Below are positions 26,197 through 33,023 of a stretch of DNA of 52,663 nucleotides, one piece after another. The position numbers and the translations under genes were made by a program. The stretch covers positions 1 through 52,663 of the forward strand of contig CAMDLP010000018.1 in the NCBI GenBank assembly GCA_945901795.1. The letters run 5' to 3'. The notes below the pieces were generated by a model. It did not search any database. It had not been told where the DNA came from and saw only the letters and a program-made list of their open reading frames with translations. The DNA is from Akkermansia muciniphila. Its GTDB lineage: Bacteria > Verrucomicrobiota > Verrucomicrobiia > Verrucomicrobiales > Akkermansiaceae. Position 1 is the stretch's first letter. Each line of letters opens with the position of its first letter.

Positions 26197-26218
26197 GATT
26201 GTGAAAATTTTCACAATC
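26197..26218. promoter_or_regulatory. perfect 22-bp dyad upstream of nuoB, Rex- or CRP-like operator
   Basis: The inner 18 bases (26199-26216) read TTGTGAAAATTTTCACAA. That matches the Rex operator consensus TTGTGAA-N4-TTCACAA without mismatch, and also the CRP pattern TGTGA-N6-TCACA. The dyad extends perfectly by two more bases on each side. It ends 54 bp before the nuoB ATG. There is no T-tract and no loop, so a terminator is unlikely. Because NADH dehydrogenase genes are classical targets of the NADH-sensing repressor Rex, regulation of nuoBC by redox state is the simplest reading; which regulator this organism has is not visible. Confidence 0.6.
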
Positions 26219-26272
26219 AACTTGAGGGGACGCCGCAGCGCGGGCAAGGTCCAGCCAAGTCAGCAACGCACC

Positions 26273-26809
26273 ATGGTCAGCCCTTCTCCCAACACCGTCC
26301 ACACGGCCTACGATTCGAAAATCGAGGGCAACGTGATCATCACCCGCGTGGATGCCGCCATCAACTGGATGCGGAAGAACTCGCTGTGGCCGATGCCGAT
26401 GGGCCTCGCCTGCTGCGCGATCGAGTTGATGGCGACGGCGTCGAGCCGCTTCGACATTTCCCGCTTCGGGATGGAAGTGATGCGGTTTTCGCCCCGCCAG
26501 GCGGACGTTTTGATCGTTTCCGGGACGGTGACTTACAAGATGGCGTTGGCGGTGAAGCGGGTCTGGGACCAGATGCCGGAGCCGAAATGGTGCATCGCGA
26601 TGGGGGCCTGCGCCTCTTCCGGCGGGATGTATCGCAGCTACGCGGTGCTGCAGGGCATCGACAAGTTAATCCCGGTGGATGTCTATATTTCCGGCTGCCC
26701 GCCGCGGCCCGAGGCGTTGATCGAAGGGCTGATGAAGCTGCAAACGAAGATCGAGGGCGAGCATTCCACGATGGATCAAAAGAAGGCGTTGTTCGACGGG
26801 ATCGCCTGA
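26273..26809 (+). CDS. nuoB: NADH-quinone oxidoreductase subunit B
   Basis: 178 residues from ATG 26273. The four ligands of cluster N2 are present: Cys47 and Cys48 in GLACCAIEL, Cys113 in GACASSGG, and Cys142 in GCPPRPEAL. The subunit sits at the junction of the peripheral and membrane arms of complex I and passes electrons to quinone. Length is normal. nuoC follows after 23 bp, but nuoA is not upstream and nuoD is not downstream, so this is a partial nuo cluster. The dyad at 26197-26218 lies in its promoter region. Confidence 0.96.
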   Translation: MVSPSPNTVHTAYDSKIEGNVIITRVDAAINWMRKNSLWPMPMGLACCAIELMATASSRFDISRFGMEVMRFSPRQADVLIVSGTVTYKMALAVKRVWDQMPEPKWCIAMGACASSGGMYRSYAVLQGIDKLIPVDVYISGCPPRPEALIEGLMKLQTKIEGEHSTMDQKKALFDGIA

Positions 26810-26832
26810 GTTTTTCACACCGAATTTACGAA

Positions 26833-27402
26833 ATGTCAGCAGCAGCCGATGTCACCCAGCTCCGCGATGCGTTCGGCGGAAAAGTCGTTGAAACCCTGGA
26901 ATTCCGCGGTGAACAAACCGTGCGCGTGGAGCTCGGCTCCTTGCACGACGTGCTCGCGAAATGCCGCAACGACCTCGGCTACGAGATGATTCTGGATATT
27001 TCCAGCGTCGATTATTTCGGCGAGGACCCGCGCTTCGAGATGGTTTATGAAATCGCCACGCTGGATGATTCCAAGCATCTGCGGATCAAGGCGAAGGTCG
27101 CGGAGGACGAGAAAGTGCCGTCGGCGACGGATCTTTGGTTAGGCGCGGACTGGCACGAGCGGGAGGTTTGGGACATGATGGGAATTCCGTTTTCCGGCCA
27201 CCCGAATTTGAAGCGCATCCTGATGTGGGAGGGCTATCCGTTTTTCCCGCTGCGGAAGGATTTCCCGCTCGCCGGCCGTCCCACGGACATGCCGGATGTG
27301 GCGTTCACCGGAGTGGCGCCGCTGGAAGGCGGGCCGTTCGTGACGAGCGCCGGCGGCGAGGACGTCGCCCGCCGCGAGCCGCGGGCGCAGGTGGTCGAGT
27401 GA
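26833..27402 (+). CDS. nuoC: NADH-quinone oxidoreductase subunit C
   Basis: 189 residues from ATG 26833. Conserved parts of the 30-kDa subunit are ISSVDYFGEDPRFEMVYEI, ADWHEREVWDMMGIPFSGHP, LKRILMWEGYPFFPLRKDF and the short tail. It belongs to the peripheral arm of complex I next to NuoB and NuoD. The frame is open far upstream through nuoB, but that part is out-of-frame shadow. It is a separate protein, not a NuoCD fusion, because it ends soon after LRKDFPLAGRP. A rhomboid gene follows after 23 bp. Confidence 0.93.
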   Translation: MSAAADVTQLRDAFGGKVVETLEFRGEQTVRVELGSLHDVLAKCRNDLGYEMILDISSVDYFGEDPRFEMVYEIATLDDSKHLRIKAKVAEDEKVPSATDLWLGADWHEREVWDMMGIPFSGHPNLKRILMWEGYPFFPLRKDFPLAGRPTDMPDVAFTGVAPLEGGPFVTSAGGEDVARREPRAQVVE

Positions 27403-27425
27403 TTTCTATCTAACCGTGCGCCGTC

Positions 27426-28187
27426 ATGACTTCGACTGGTACGCCGTTTTCCAATGTCGGGCGGAATCTTCGCCAGATCGGGAGCTCGCCGGTTTCCTGG
27501 GCGTGGGTGGCGGTGATTTTAGGAATCCAGGCGCTGGTGATGGCGGTGGGCGGACCGGACCGTCAACCGGCTTGGGGTTGGTTTCAAATGCTGGGCTTGA
27601 GTCGCGAGGGCTTTTTCTCAGGCAAGATCTGGCAGGTTTTTAGCTACGGTTTTTTGCACGGCAGTGGGTGGCATGCCGGGGTGAACGCGTTATTTGTGCT
27701 GCTGATTGGATCGAGGATCGAGCACGTGGCGGCGCGCGCTGCCATGTCGAAAGCCGTGATTTTCGGCGTCATCGGCGGCGGGATCGGTCATCTGGTTTTA
27801 GCGCCGGGCGGAAGCGGTGCTCCTTTGCTGGTTGGTCTATCAGGTGGTTGTCTGGGCTTGCTGCTCCTGCTAACCACGCTGTCCCCGCAGTCGCGGATGA
27901 TGCCGCTTCCGGTCTCGGGAAGAAGTCTCGGACTCGGAATCCTGTCGGCGGAGTTGATGCTAGCGTTGATCGATCCCGGTTTGGGGCTTCCCGGATTTTC
28001 AAAGCTGGGAGAAATTTTCGTTAGGCATGGGTTGGGGGCTTGGTTTCAAATCGGCCACGCCTGTCACTTCGGCGGCGGACTGGCGGGATGGATTTTCGGC
28101 CGCTGGTTGCTGCGTCCCCGCATCACACTGGGACGCCTCCGCCGCGACAGAGAGCGGCGAGAGGCGAGGGAGTCGCGGCGGATGTGA
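27426..28187 (+). CDS. rhomboid family intramembrane serine protease
   Basis: 253 residues with about six membrane segments. The catalytic dyad is visible: Ser139 in VGLSGGCLG (GxSG motif) and His214 in GHACHFGGGLAGW. The N-terminal HALF-like motif is GWHAGVNALF. These features define active rhomboids, which cut transmembrane helices of other proteins within the membrane. The tail is short and very basic (RLRRDRERREARESRRM). It may be cotranscribed with nuoBC (23-bp gap), although no functional link is evident. It converges with the lipoprotein gene 6 bp downstream. Confidence 0.88.
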   Translation: MTSTGTPFSNVGRNLRQIGSSPVSWAWVAVILGIQALVMAVGGPDRQPAWGWFQMLGLSREGFFSGKIWQVFSYGFLHGSGWHAGVNALFVLLIGSRIEHVAARAAMSKAVIFGVIGGGIGHLVLAPGGSGAPLLVGLSGGCLGLLLLLTTLSPQSRMMPLPVSGRSLGLGILSAELMLALIDPGLGLPGFSKLGEIFVRHGLGAWFQIGHACHFGGGLAGWIFGRWLLRPRITLGRLRRDRERREARESRRM

Positions 28188-28193
28188 TTCGGA

Positions 28194-29144
28194 TCAGAGC
28201 GGTGCCGGGGCGGTCGCTTCAGGCTTTTCCTTCCGGTTTCCCCGCGAGAACGACCGGTTTTGAGGACTGTTGCTAGGCTGCGCTTGCTCGCGGTTTACTC
28301 CCCGCGAGAACGACCGGCTCGGGCGCGGGTTGCTCCGCTGGTCGTCGGGTTGCGCCAAGGGCCGGATCTCCCTCTGCGCGGCGGGTTCCGGCTGTGAGCG
28401 GGTGTGGTTGTTATAGCGGTGATCCTGCGGCGCGCGGCGTGCCTCTTGTCTCGGTGCTGGCGCTGTTTCTGTCACCGGCGTGTTGTAGCCCGAGGGAAGG
28501 CGGGCGCTGTTTTCTTGGCGGGTGCGCGGGGCTTGATCGTTTTGATATCCCGACTCGCGGTTGCGGTCGTAGGAAGACGTGCCGTAAGGACGACGGTTGC
28601 CGCTGTGTGAGCGGGTGTTGTAATCCTGCCTGTCATATCCGCCTTGCGCCGGGCGCTGCTGTTGATAGCTGCCACCGTAGGACGGCTGTTGGCGGACTTG
28701 TCGCGCCCATTGATAGTCGGAACTGCGGTAAGCGGACTCGCGGTTGCGGTAGTTGACCACGGTCACGTTGGAGACGCGGCTCGGTGGGCGACAGTAGCCG
28801 CTTCCCGGACGCCAGCCGTAAGGATGCGGCACGCCGTAAACGACCGGCGGACGATAGCCGACCGGGTAGTAACCGTAAAGATACGGGTCATAGTAGGCCC
28901 GGCGGCGGTAGTCGTAATAACTATAACAAGTCGGGTCGTAGCCCCAGCGCGAGTCGCCCGTGCCGATAAGGACGGAGGTGGAAAACGAGCTGCCGCCGTA
29001 GCCGTAGCCCTGGCCGTAGCCGGAACTGTATGACCCGCCGACGGAGGTCGATGAGTAATAAGGATCGTAAGCGCAAGAGGTGAAACCCAAGGCGACCACA
29101 GCTCCCACTGCGGCACCGGCCAATCGACGAAGGTTTGTCTTCAT
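28194..29144 (-). CDS. Tyr/Gly/Arg-rich probable lipoprotein
   Basis: 316 residues. The N-terminus (MKTNLRRLAGAAVGAVVALG, then FTSCAYDPYY) looks like a lipoprotein signal with the lipobox TSC and Cys at about 24. The first half is full of Tyr, Gly and Ser (YSSGYGQGYGYGGSSF; YDYRRRAYYDPYLYGYYP). The second half is rich in Arg, Gln, Pro and Asn. Near the end RSFSRG occurs twice, encoded by two near-identical DNA stretches at about 28237-28258 and 28301-28320. Such composition suggests a disordered, perhaps cell-wall-binding or aggregating envelope protein. No family recognised. Confidence 0.7.
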   Translation of the reverse strand: MKTNLRRLAGAAVGAVVALGFTSCAYDPYYSSTSVGGSYSSGYGQGYGYGGSSFSTSVLIGTGDSRWGYDPTCYSYYDYRRRAYYDPYLYGYYPVGYRPPVVYGVPHPYGWRPGSGYCRPPSRVSNVTVVNYRNRESAYRSSDYQWARQVRQQPSYGGSYQQQRPAQGGYDRQDYNTRSHSGNRRPYGTSSYDRNRESGYQNDQAPRTRQENSARLPSGYNTPVTETAPAPRQEARRAPQDHRYNNHTRSQPEPAAQREIRPLAQPDDQRSNPRPSRSFSRGVNREQAQPSNSPQNRSFSRGNRKEKPEATAPAPL

Positions 29145-29265
29145 GCGCCTACGACAGCACAGCCCGGCGATCTATTCGAACGGATTTCACGGGAATTTTC
29201 CGCCTCGGCTTCCCGTGGGTTGACAGGACCGGGGTTTCTCCGGTTTCTTCGCCTGAGCGAGTTTT

Positions 29266-30285
29266 ATGGAACCTTCAAACGCACCGATTCTTGTCACCGG
29301 CGGAGCCGGATACATTGGTTCCCACACCGTCCGCCTGCTGGCGGGCCAAGGCCGGAAAATCGTGGTGCTCGACAATCTCGTTTTCGGCCACGACCAAGCC
29401 ATCATCGATCCGGAAGTGGAACTGGTGGTCGGCGAGGTCGGCGACCAGGAATTGGTGCGCGCGCTTTTCGCCAAGCACCAATTCGGCGCGGTGATTCATT
29501 TCGCCGCCTACGCCTACGTCGGCGAATCGGTGACCAATCCGCTGAAGTATTACCAGAACAACACCGCCGAGCCGATCAAGCTGCTGCAAGTGATGCAGGA
29601 ATCCGGCTGCAAGGTCTTCGTTTTCTCCTCCACCTGCGCCACTTACGGCGTGCCCGACAAGCTACCGATCACCGAGACCAATTCGCAAAAGCCGATCAAT
29701 CCCTACGGCATGAGCAAGCTGATGGTGGAGCACATCCTCGCCGACTGCGGCACCGCATGGGGCCTGCGCAGCGCCTGCCTGCGATATTTCAACGCCAGCG
29801 GCTGCTCGCCCGACGGCAAAATCGGCGAAGATCACAACCCGGAAACCCACCTCATCCCTCGCGTGATGATGGCGGTCACCGGCGAAATCGACCACCTCGA
29901 AGTCTTCGGCACCGACTACGACACGCCGGACGGCACCTGCATCCGCGACTACATCCACGTCGAGGACCTGGCCGACGCCCACGCCCGCGCGCTCGACCAC
30001 TTGGCGGCGGGAGGCGCATCGGTCCGCTGTAACTTGGGCACCGGAGTCGGAGTCTCCGTGAAGGAAATCATTTCCGCCGTCGAGGAAATCACCGGCAAGA
30101 CCGTCCCGGTCAAATACGGACCGCGCCGCGAGGGGGATCCGCCGTCTCTGGTCGCCGATCCGGCGCTGGCCAAAGAGCTGCTTGGCTGGGTCGCCAGCCG
30201 CAAGGATATCCGCGACATGGTCGGCCCCGCCTGGCTCTGGACCTCCGGCCCGCAGGGTGGCAGATACCCGGCGAACCAAAAATAA
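29266..30285 (+). CDS. galE: UDP-glucose 4-epimerase
   Basis: 339 residues. It is an extended short-chain dehydrogenase: NAD-binding TGGAGYIGSH at residues 10-19, catalytic Ser in FSSTCATYG, Tyr and Lys in NPYGMSK. GTDYDTPDGTCIRDYIHVED and NLGTGVGVSVKEI are hallmarks of GalE. It interconverts UDP-glucose and UDP-galactose, supplying sugars for envelope polysaccharide. The gene stands alone, between the lipoprotein gene (divergent, 121-bp gap) and the pseudopilin cassette. Confidence 0.93.
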   Translation: MEPSNAPILVTGGAGYIGSHTVRLLAGQGRKIVVLDNLVFGHDQAIIDPEVELVVGEVGDQELVRALFAKHQFGAVIHFAAYAYVGESVTNPLKYYQNNTAEPIKLLQVMQESGCKVFVFSSTCATYGVPDKLPITETNSQKPINPYGMSKLMVEHILADCGTAWGLRSACLRYFNASGCSPDGKIGEDHNPETHLIPRVMMAVTGEIDHLEVFGTDYDTPDGTCIRDYIHVEDLADAHARALDHLAAGGASVRCNLGTGVGVSVKEIISAVEEITGKTVPVKYGPRREGDPPSLVADPALAKELLGWVASRKDIRDMVGPAWLWTSGPQGGRYPANQK

Positions 30286-30301
30286 AGGTATCCGCGATGT
30301 A

Positions 30302-30330
30302 TTGACATTTCCACTTGCGACACCCAACAA
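30302..30330 (+). promoter_or_regulatory. possible -35 element before pseudopilin cassette
   Basis: TTGACA at 30302-30307 lies 65 bp before the first cassette start (30372). At the usual distance there is only a poor -10 (AACAAA or CAACAA). The upstream galE stop is 17 bp away. A weak or activator-dependent promoter for the D-B-C cassette is possible; the match may also be chance. Confidence 0.25.
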
Positions 30331-30371
30331 AGGCAGCCACTTTTCCCCAACCCCAACCCGAATACAAACCC

Positions 30372-31082
30372 ATGCACTCAGCTGATTTGAAAATTCATCC
30401 CCGGCGGCGCGGCCAAGCCTTCACTTTAATAGAAATGCTCGTCGTCATCGCCATCATGTCCATTCTGATGACCGCCGGAGCCATCGGCCTCGGCGGCATG
30501 GGTGGCAAGGGCGTGACCAGCGGGGTGGCTTCGGCCGAGTCGTTGTTTGACGAGGCGAGATCGATCGCTGTCGGCCAGCAGACCCGGGCACGGGTGATGG
30601 TCGCCAAGGATTTGACCAATAATTCCGCCGACAACCTCCGTCGTATCGTAGTCGCTTCCGAATCTCTCAAGGCGGACGGCACGCCCGATACCGATAATTG
30701 GATCCTCTCCAGCCGTGGCGTGGTGCTTCCGGATCAAACTTATTTCAGTCAGGAGTATAGCAAGAAGGATCAGAAGGCTGGGAGTGGCACGATCGATTCT
30801 TTCAGTCTGCCATCGACGGCCAAAGCCGCATATCAAGGATCCTATTACTATTATGAGTTCAACGCCGAAGGGATCTGCACGACTCCCGGGGCGGGTTTCG
30901 TCGTCGGTGCGGGAGCGCGGAAGATCAACGCTAGTGCGACCGACAAGCCCAAGGTCACCTCCGCCGGTAAGCGCGATTTCGGTGGCTTCGTGGTTTGGCG
31001 CAATGGCCGGACCTCGGTTTTCCGCAGCCCCACCCAGATCGCCAGCGGCATTCAGTCTCTTAACTCAGGTGCCCAATTTTAA
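30372..31082 (+). CDS. pseudopilin, Verru_Chthon cassette protein D-like
   Basis: 236 residues from ATG 30372. A basic leader (HPRRRGQA) precedes FTLIEMLVVIAIMSILMTAG, the prepilin helix; the residue before the cleavage site is Ala instead of Gly, which PVC pseudopilins often show. The following helix (ASAESLFDEARSIAVGQQTR) and the C-terminal part (DFGGFVVWRNGRTSVFRSP) fit what I remember of the cassette D family. It is the first gene of a three-gene cassette, 3 bp ahead of the next. By family it is an inner-membrane pseudopilin with a large C-terminal domain. The role of these cassettes is unknown. Confidence 0.78.
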   Translation: MHSADLKIHPRRRGQAFTLIEMLVVIAIMSILMTAGAIGLGGMGGKGVTSGVASAESLFDEARSIAVGQQTRARVMVAKDLTNNSADNLRRIVVASESLKADGTPDTDNWILSSRGVVLPDQTYFSQEYSKKDQKAGSGTIDSFSLPSTAKAAYQGSYYYYEFNAEGICTTPGAGFVVGAGARKINASATDKPKVTSAGKRDFGGFVVWRNGRTSVFRSPTQIASGIQSLNSGAQF

Positions 31083-31085
31083 TTC

Positions 31086-31799
31086 ATGAAACCCTCTTCC
31101 ATTTCCCGCCGCCACGGCTTCACTCTTCTCGAAACCGTCATCGCCATCGGCGTGCTCGCCGTGCTTCTCACCGGTTTCATGGTGGTGTTCGCCCCGGCCG
31201 CCGACGGCATCCGCAAGTCCATCAATGTCCAGCAGGCCGACCGCATGGCGTCCGCGCTGGAGCAGGAGCTGGTGACGCTGCGCAACAAGGATTTTCCGAC
31301 CGGATTTAACAAGGCTTTCGATTGGATTCAGAAGTCAAATGTAGCTGTGCCGACGGACGCGTTGCTGGTCTATCAATATCGGGGCAAGATTTCGAGCCTC
31401 CGGACGGATGATAATACGCCCACTCCGGAACCGTTGCTTAAAGATAAGCTGCCGGGGCAGGACTACGTGGTGGTCCCGATGGTAAGGCGCAAGAGCGATC
31501 CGAAACTTGCCGAAGATTTGGCGGCCGTGGAAGGTGCCGTCTATTTAGTGAAATGCACTCAGTTGATCTTCAGTGGAGGCCAGCTTATCGCAGGCACGGT
31601 TGGCGCGATCAAAGATCCGAAGGGCGGAGCCGTGACGGCTTCGGCTGAGGTTTACCCGGAGGCCGTCATCGCGTTCTCGGCTGAATTTCACATGCTGCCC
31701 GCCAAAACCGCCTCCTATATTTCCGGGTCCGCATTCACCACGAAGTTCGGCAACGTCAAAAACCCGGTCTTCACCCGCAATCTCGCCGTTCGTCGTTAA
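31086..31799 (+). CDS. pseudopilin, Verru_Chthon cassette protein B-like
   Basis: 237 residues. Leader MKPSSISRRHG, then FTLLETVIAIGVLAVLLTGF with Glu at +5. The next part (VFAPAADGIRKSINVQQADR, MASALEQELVTLR) is characteristic of the cassette B family as I recall it. The body is a mixed globular domain. The sequence around 31340-31450 is more A+T-rich than its neighbours. It is 21 bp before the cassette C gene. Confidence 0.8.
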   Translation: MKPSSISRRHGFTLLETVIAIGVLAVLLTGFMVVFAPAADGIRKSINVQQADRMASALEQELVTLRNKDFPTGFNKAFDWIQKSNVAVPTDALLVYQYRGKISSLRTDDNTPTPEPLLKDKLPGQDYVVVPMVRRKSDPKLAEDLAAVEGAVYLVKCTQLIFSGGQLIAGTVGAIKDPKGGAVTASAEVYPEAVIAFSAEFHMLPAKTASYISGSAFTTKFGNVKNPVFTRNLAVRR

Positions 31800-31820
31800 A
31801 AATCCCACCGAAACCCATTC

Positions 31821-32771
31821 ATGAACACTCAACGAACTTCCTCCACCAAACGCGGCTTCACCCTGATGGAGTTGATGGTGGCCATGGCCATCACCACCAT
31901 CATCGTGACGGTGCTGGTCTCTATCACCTCGATCGCGCTCGACACCTGGAACCGCAGTCGCTCGGAACTCCGCGCATCCCGCCAGGCGAAGTCGATGATC
32001 GATACGATGGCGCGCGATTTCGAAGCGCTGGTGACGCGTCGTGGCAATACAAATGAATGGCTCTCGGTCGTGACTGATAGCCCAGTTGGTAAGCTTGAAA
32101 GCACCAACGCTTCCAAGTTGATTTTCTTCACCGCTGCGACCGACCGATACAATGGAGAGCTGGCTGGGAAAGATCAAATAGCTGGTAATTCGGATGACCC
32201 TGCAGGTGGCGATGTATCGTGCGTGGCCTATGGACTGGAATACAAGGATCCGATCGGTTCGACGGGTTCGGGGTTTGAGACTTTCGTGCTGAATCGCTTG
32301 CTCGTGAATCCTGACGAGACCTTCAACAAGCTACTTGGAAAAACGGATTTAGTCGCCGAGTTGCCGAAGTGCACCGTGAAACTTGATGATCCCGCGAACT
32401 TCGTCTGTGAAAACATTTACCAGTTCACGATCACTTTTCATGTGCAGGTAAGCCAAACTTCAACCTCCACTCCTCCGGTAACCACCCTTGTCAACGTGCC
32501 GGTGAAGCTCGGGAAAACCAATGCCGGTCAGACGGTCAATTCATTCAAGATCAAAGGTACAGGGATCGAGAGCGGTTATGCGGGTGGCACGGTGACCCTT
32601 GATGAATTGAAGGGAGGTCGGATCACCGCGATGGAGGTTTCCGCGACTGTGATTTCGGACTTTGGAGTGGATCAGCTCAAAAGGCGAACGTTCTCTGGAA
32701 CGCAACAAGCGGAGTTCCTCGCGAAGAACTCCTACCAGTATACCAAGCTGGTCCAGATTCCGAGCATGTGA
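31821..32771 (+). CDS. pseudopilin, Verru_Chthon cassette protein C-like
   Basis: 316 residues. Leader MNTQRTSSTKRG, then FTLMELMVAMAITTIIVTVL. After the helix comes ALDTWNRSRSELRASRQAKS followed by MIDTMARDFEALVTRRGNTN, the segment I associate with the cassette C family and with GspJ-like proteins. The C-terminal region is beta-rich (YQFTITFHVQVSQTST). No Shine-Dalgarno precedes the ATG. The large cassette protein A that normally accompanies B, C and D is not downstream: an inverted-repeat element and a glycosyltransferase follow instead. Confidence 0.8.
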   Translation: MNTQRTSSTKRGFTLMELMVAMAITTIIVTVLVSITSIALDTWNRSRSELRASRQAKSMIDTMARDFEALVTRRGNTNEWLSVVTDSPVGKLESTNASKLIFFTAATDRYNGELAGKDQIAGNSDDPAGGDVSCVAYGLEYKDPIGSTGSGFETFVLNRLLVNPDETFNKLLGKTDLVAELPKCTVKLDDPANFVCENIYQFTITFHVQVSQTSTSTPPVTTLVNVPVKLGKTNAGQTVNSFKIKGTGIESGYAGGTVTLDELKGGRITAMEVSATVISDFGVDQLKRRTFSGTQQAEFLAKNSYQYTKLVQIPSM

Positions 32772-32804
32772 GGATGGGCGGTGTTCCACCGGATGGAAAT
32801 CCCG

Positions 32805-32944
32805 TGGACTGCGTGCAGCCCGCTGCCGCTTTGATGCCCGCAGCCTGCTGCGGCATGGATCGGCAAACTGTGAGCGAACGTAAATCCAACGCCCGCCAGC
32901 TGGCTGGCAACACCTGAAAGCGGCAGCGGGCTGCGCGCAGTCCA
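32805..32944. repeat. MITE/REP-like element with 28-bp imperfect inverted repeats
   Basis: The arms are 32805-32832 and 32917-32944 and match at 27 of 28 positions (one T/C difference). Within the 84-bp interior lie further short palindromes: CCGCAG/CTGCGG near 32838-32852 and GCCAGCTGGC near 32894. A run of eight C follows the right arm (32947-32954). The remaining intergenic sequence (32772-32804 and 32955-33023) shows nothing else. The size, arms and noncoding interior suit a nonautonomous mobile or RAYT-dependent element; a long bidirectional terminator is an alternative. Confidence 0.6.
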
Positions 32945-33023
32945 AGGCCCCCCCCGGCGGCGTTGACCGCTTGGGCCAAAACTCCCATTGCGCTCCGGGA
33001 TGGATTCTGTTTAGGATCCAAGG

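Noticed and set aside
26197-26218. Rho-independent terminator
   Set aside because: The dyad has no loop, is A+T-rich in the stem and lacks a T-tract; an operator explains it better.
26386-26832. N-terminal extension of nuoC through nuoB
   Set aside because: The extension is out-of-frame nuoB sequence with no NuoC similarity; NuoC starts at MSAAADVTQL (26833).
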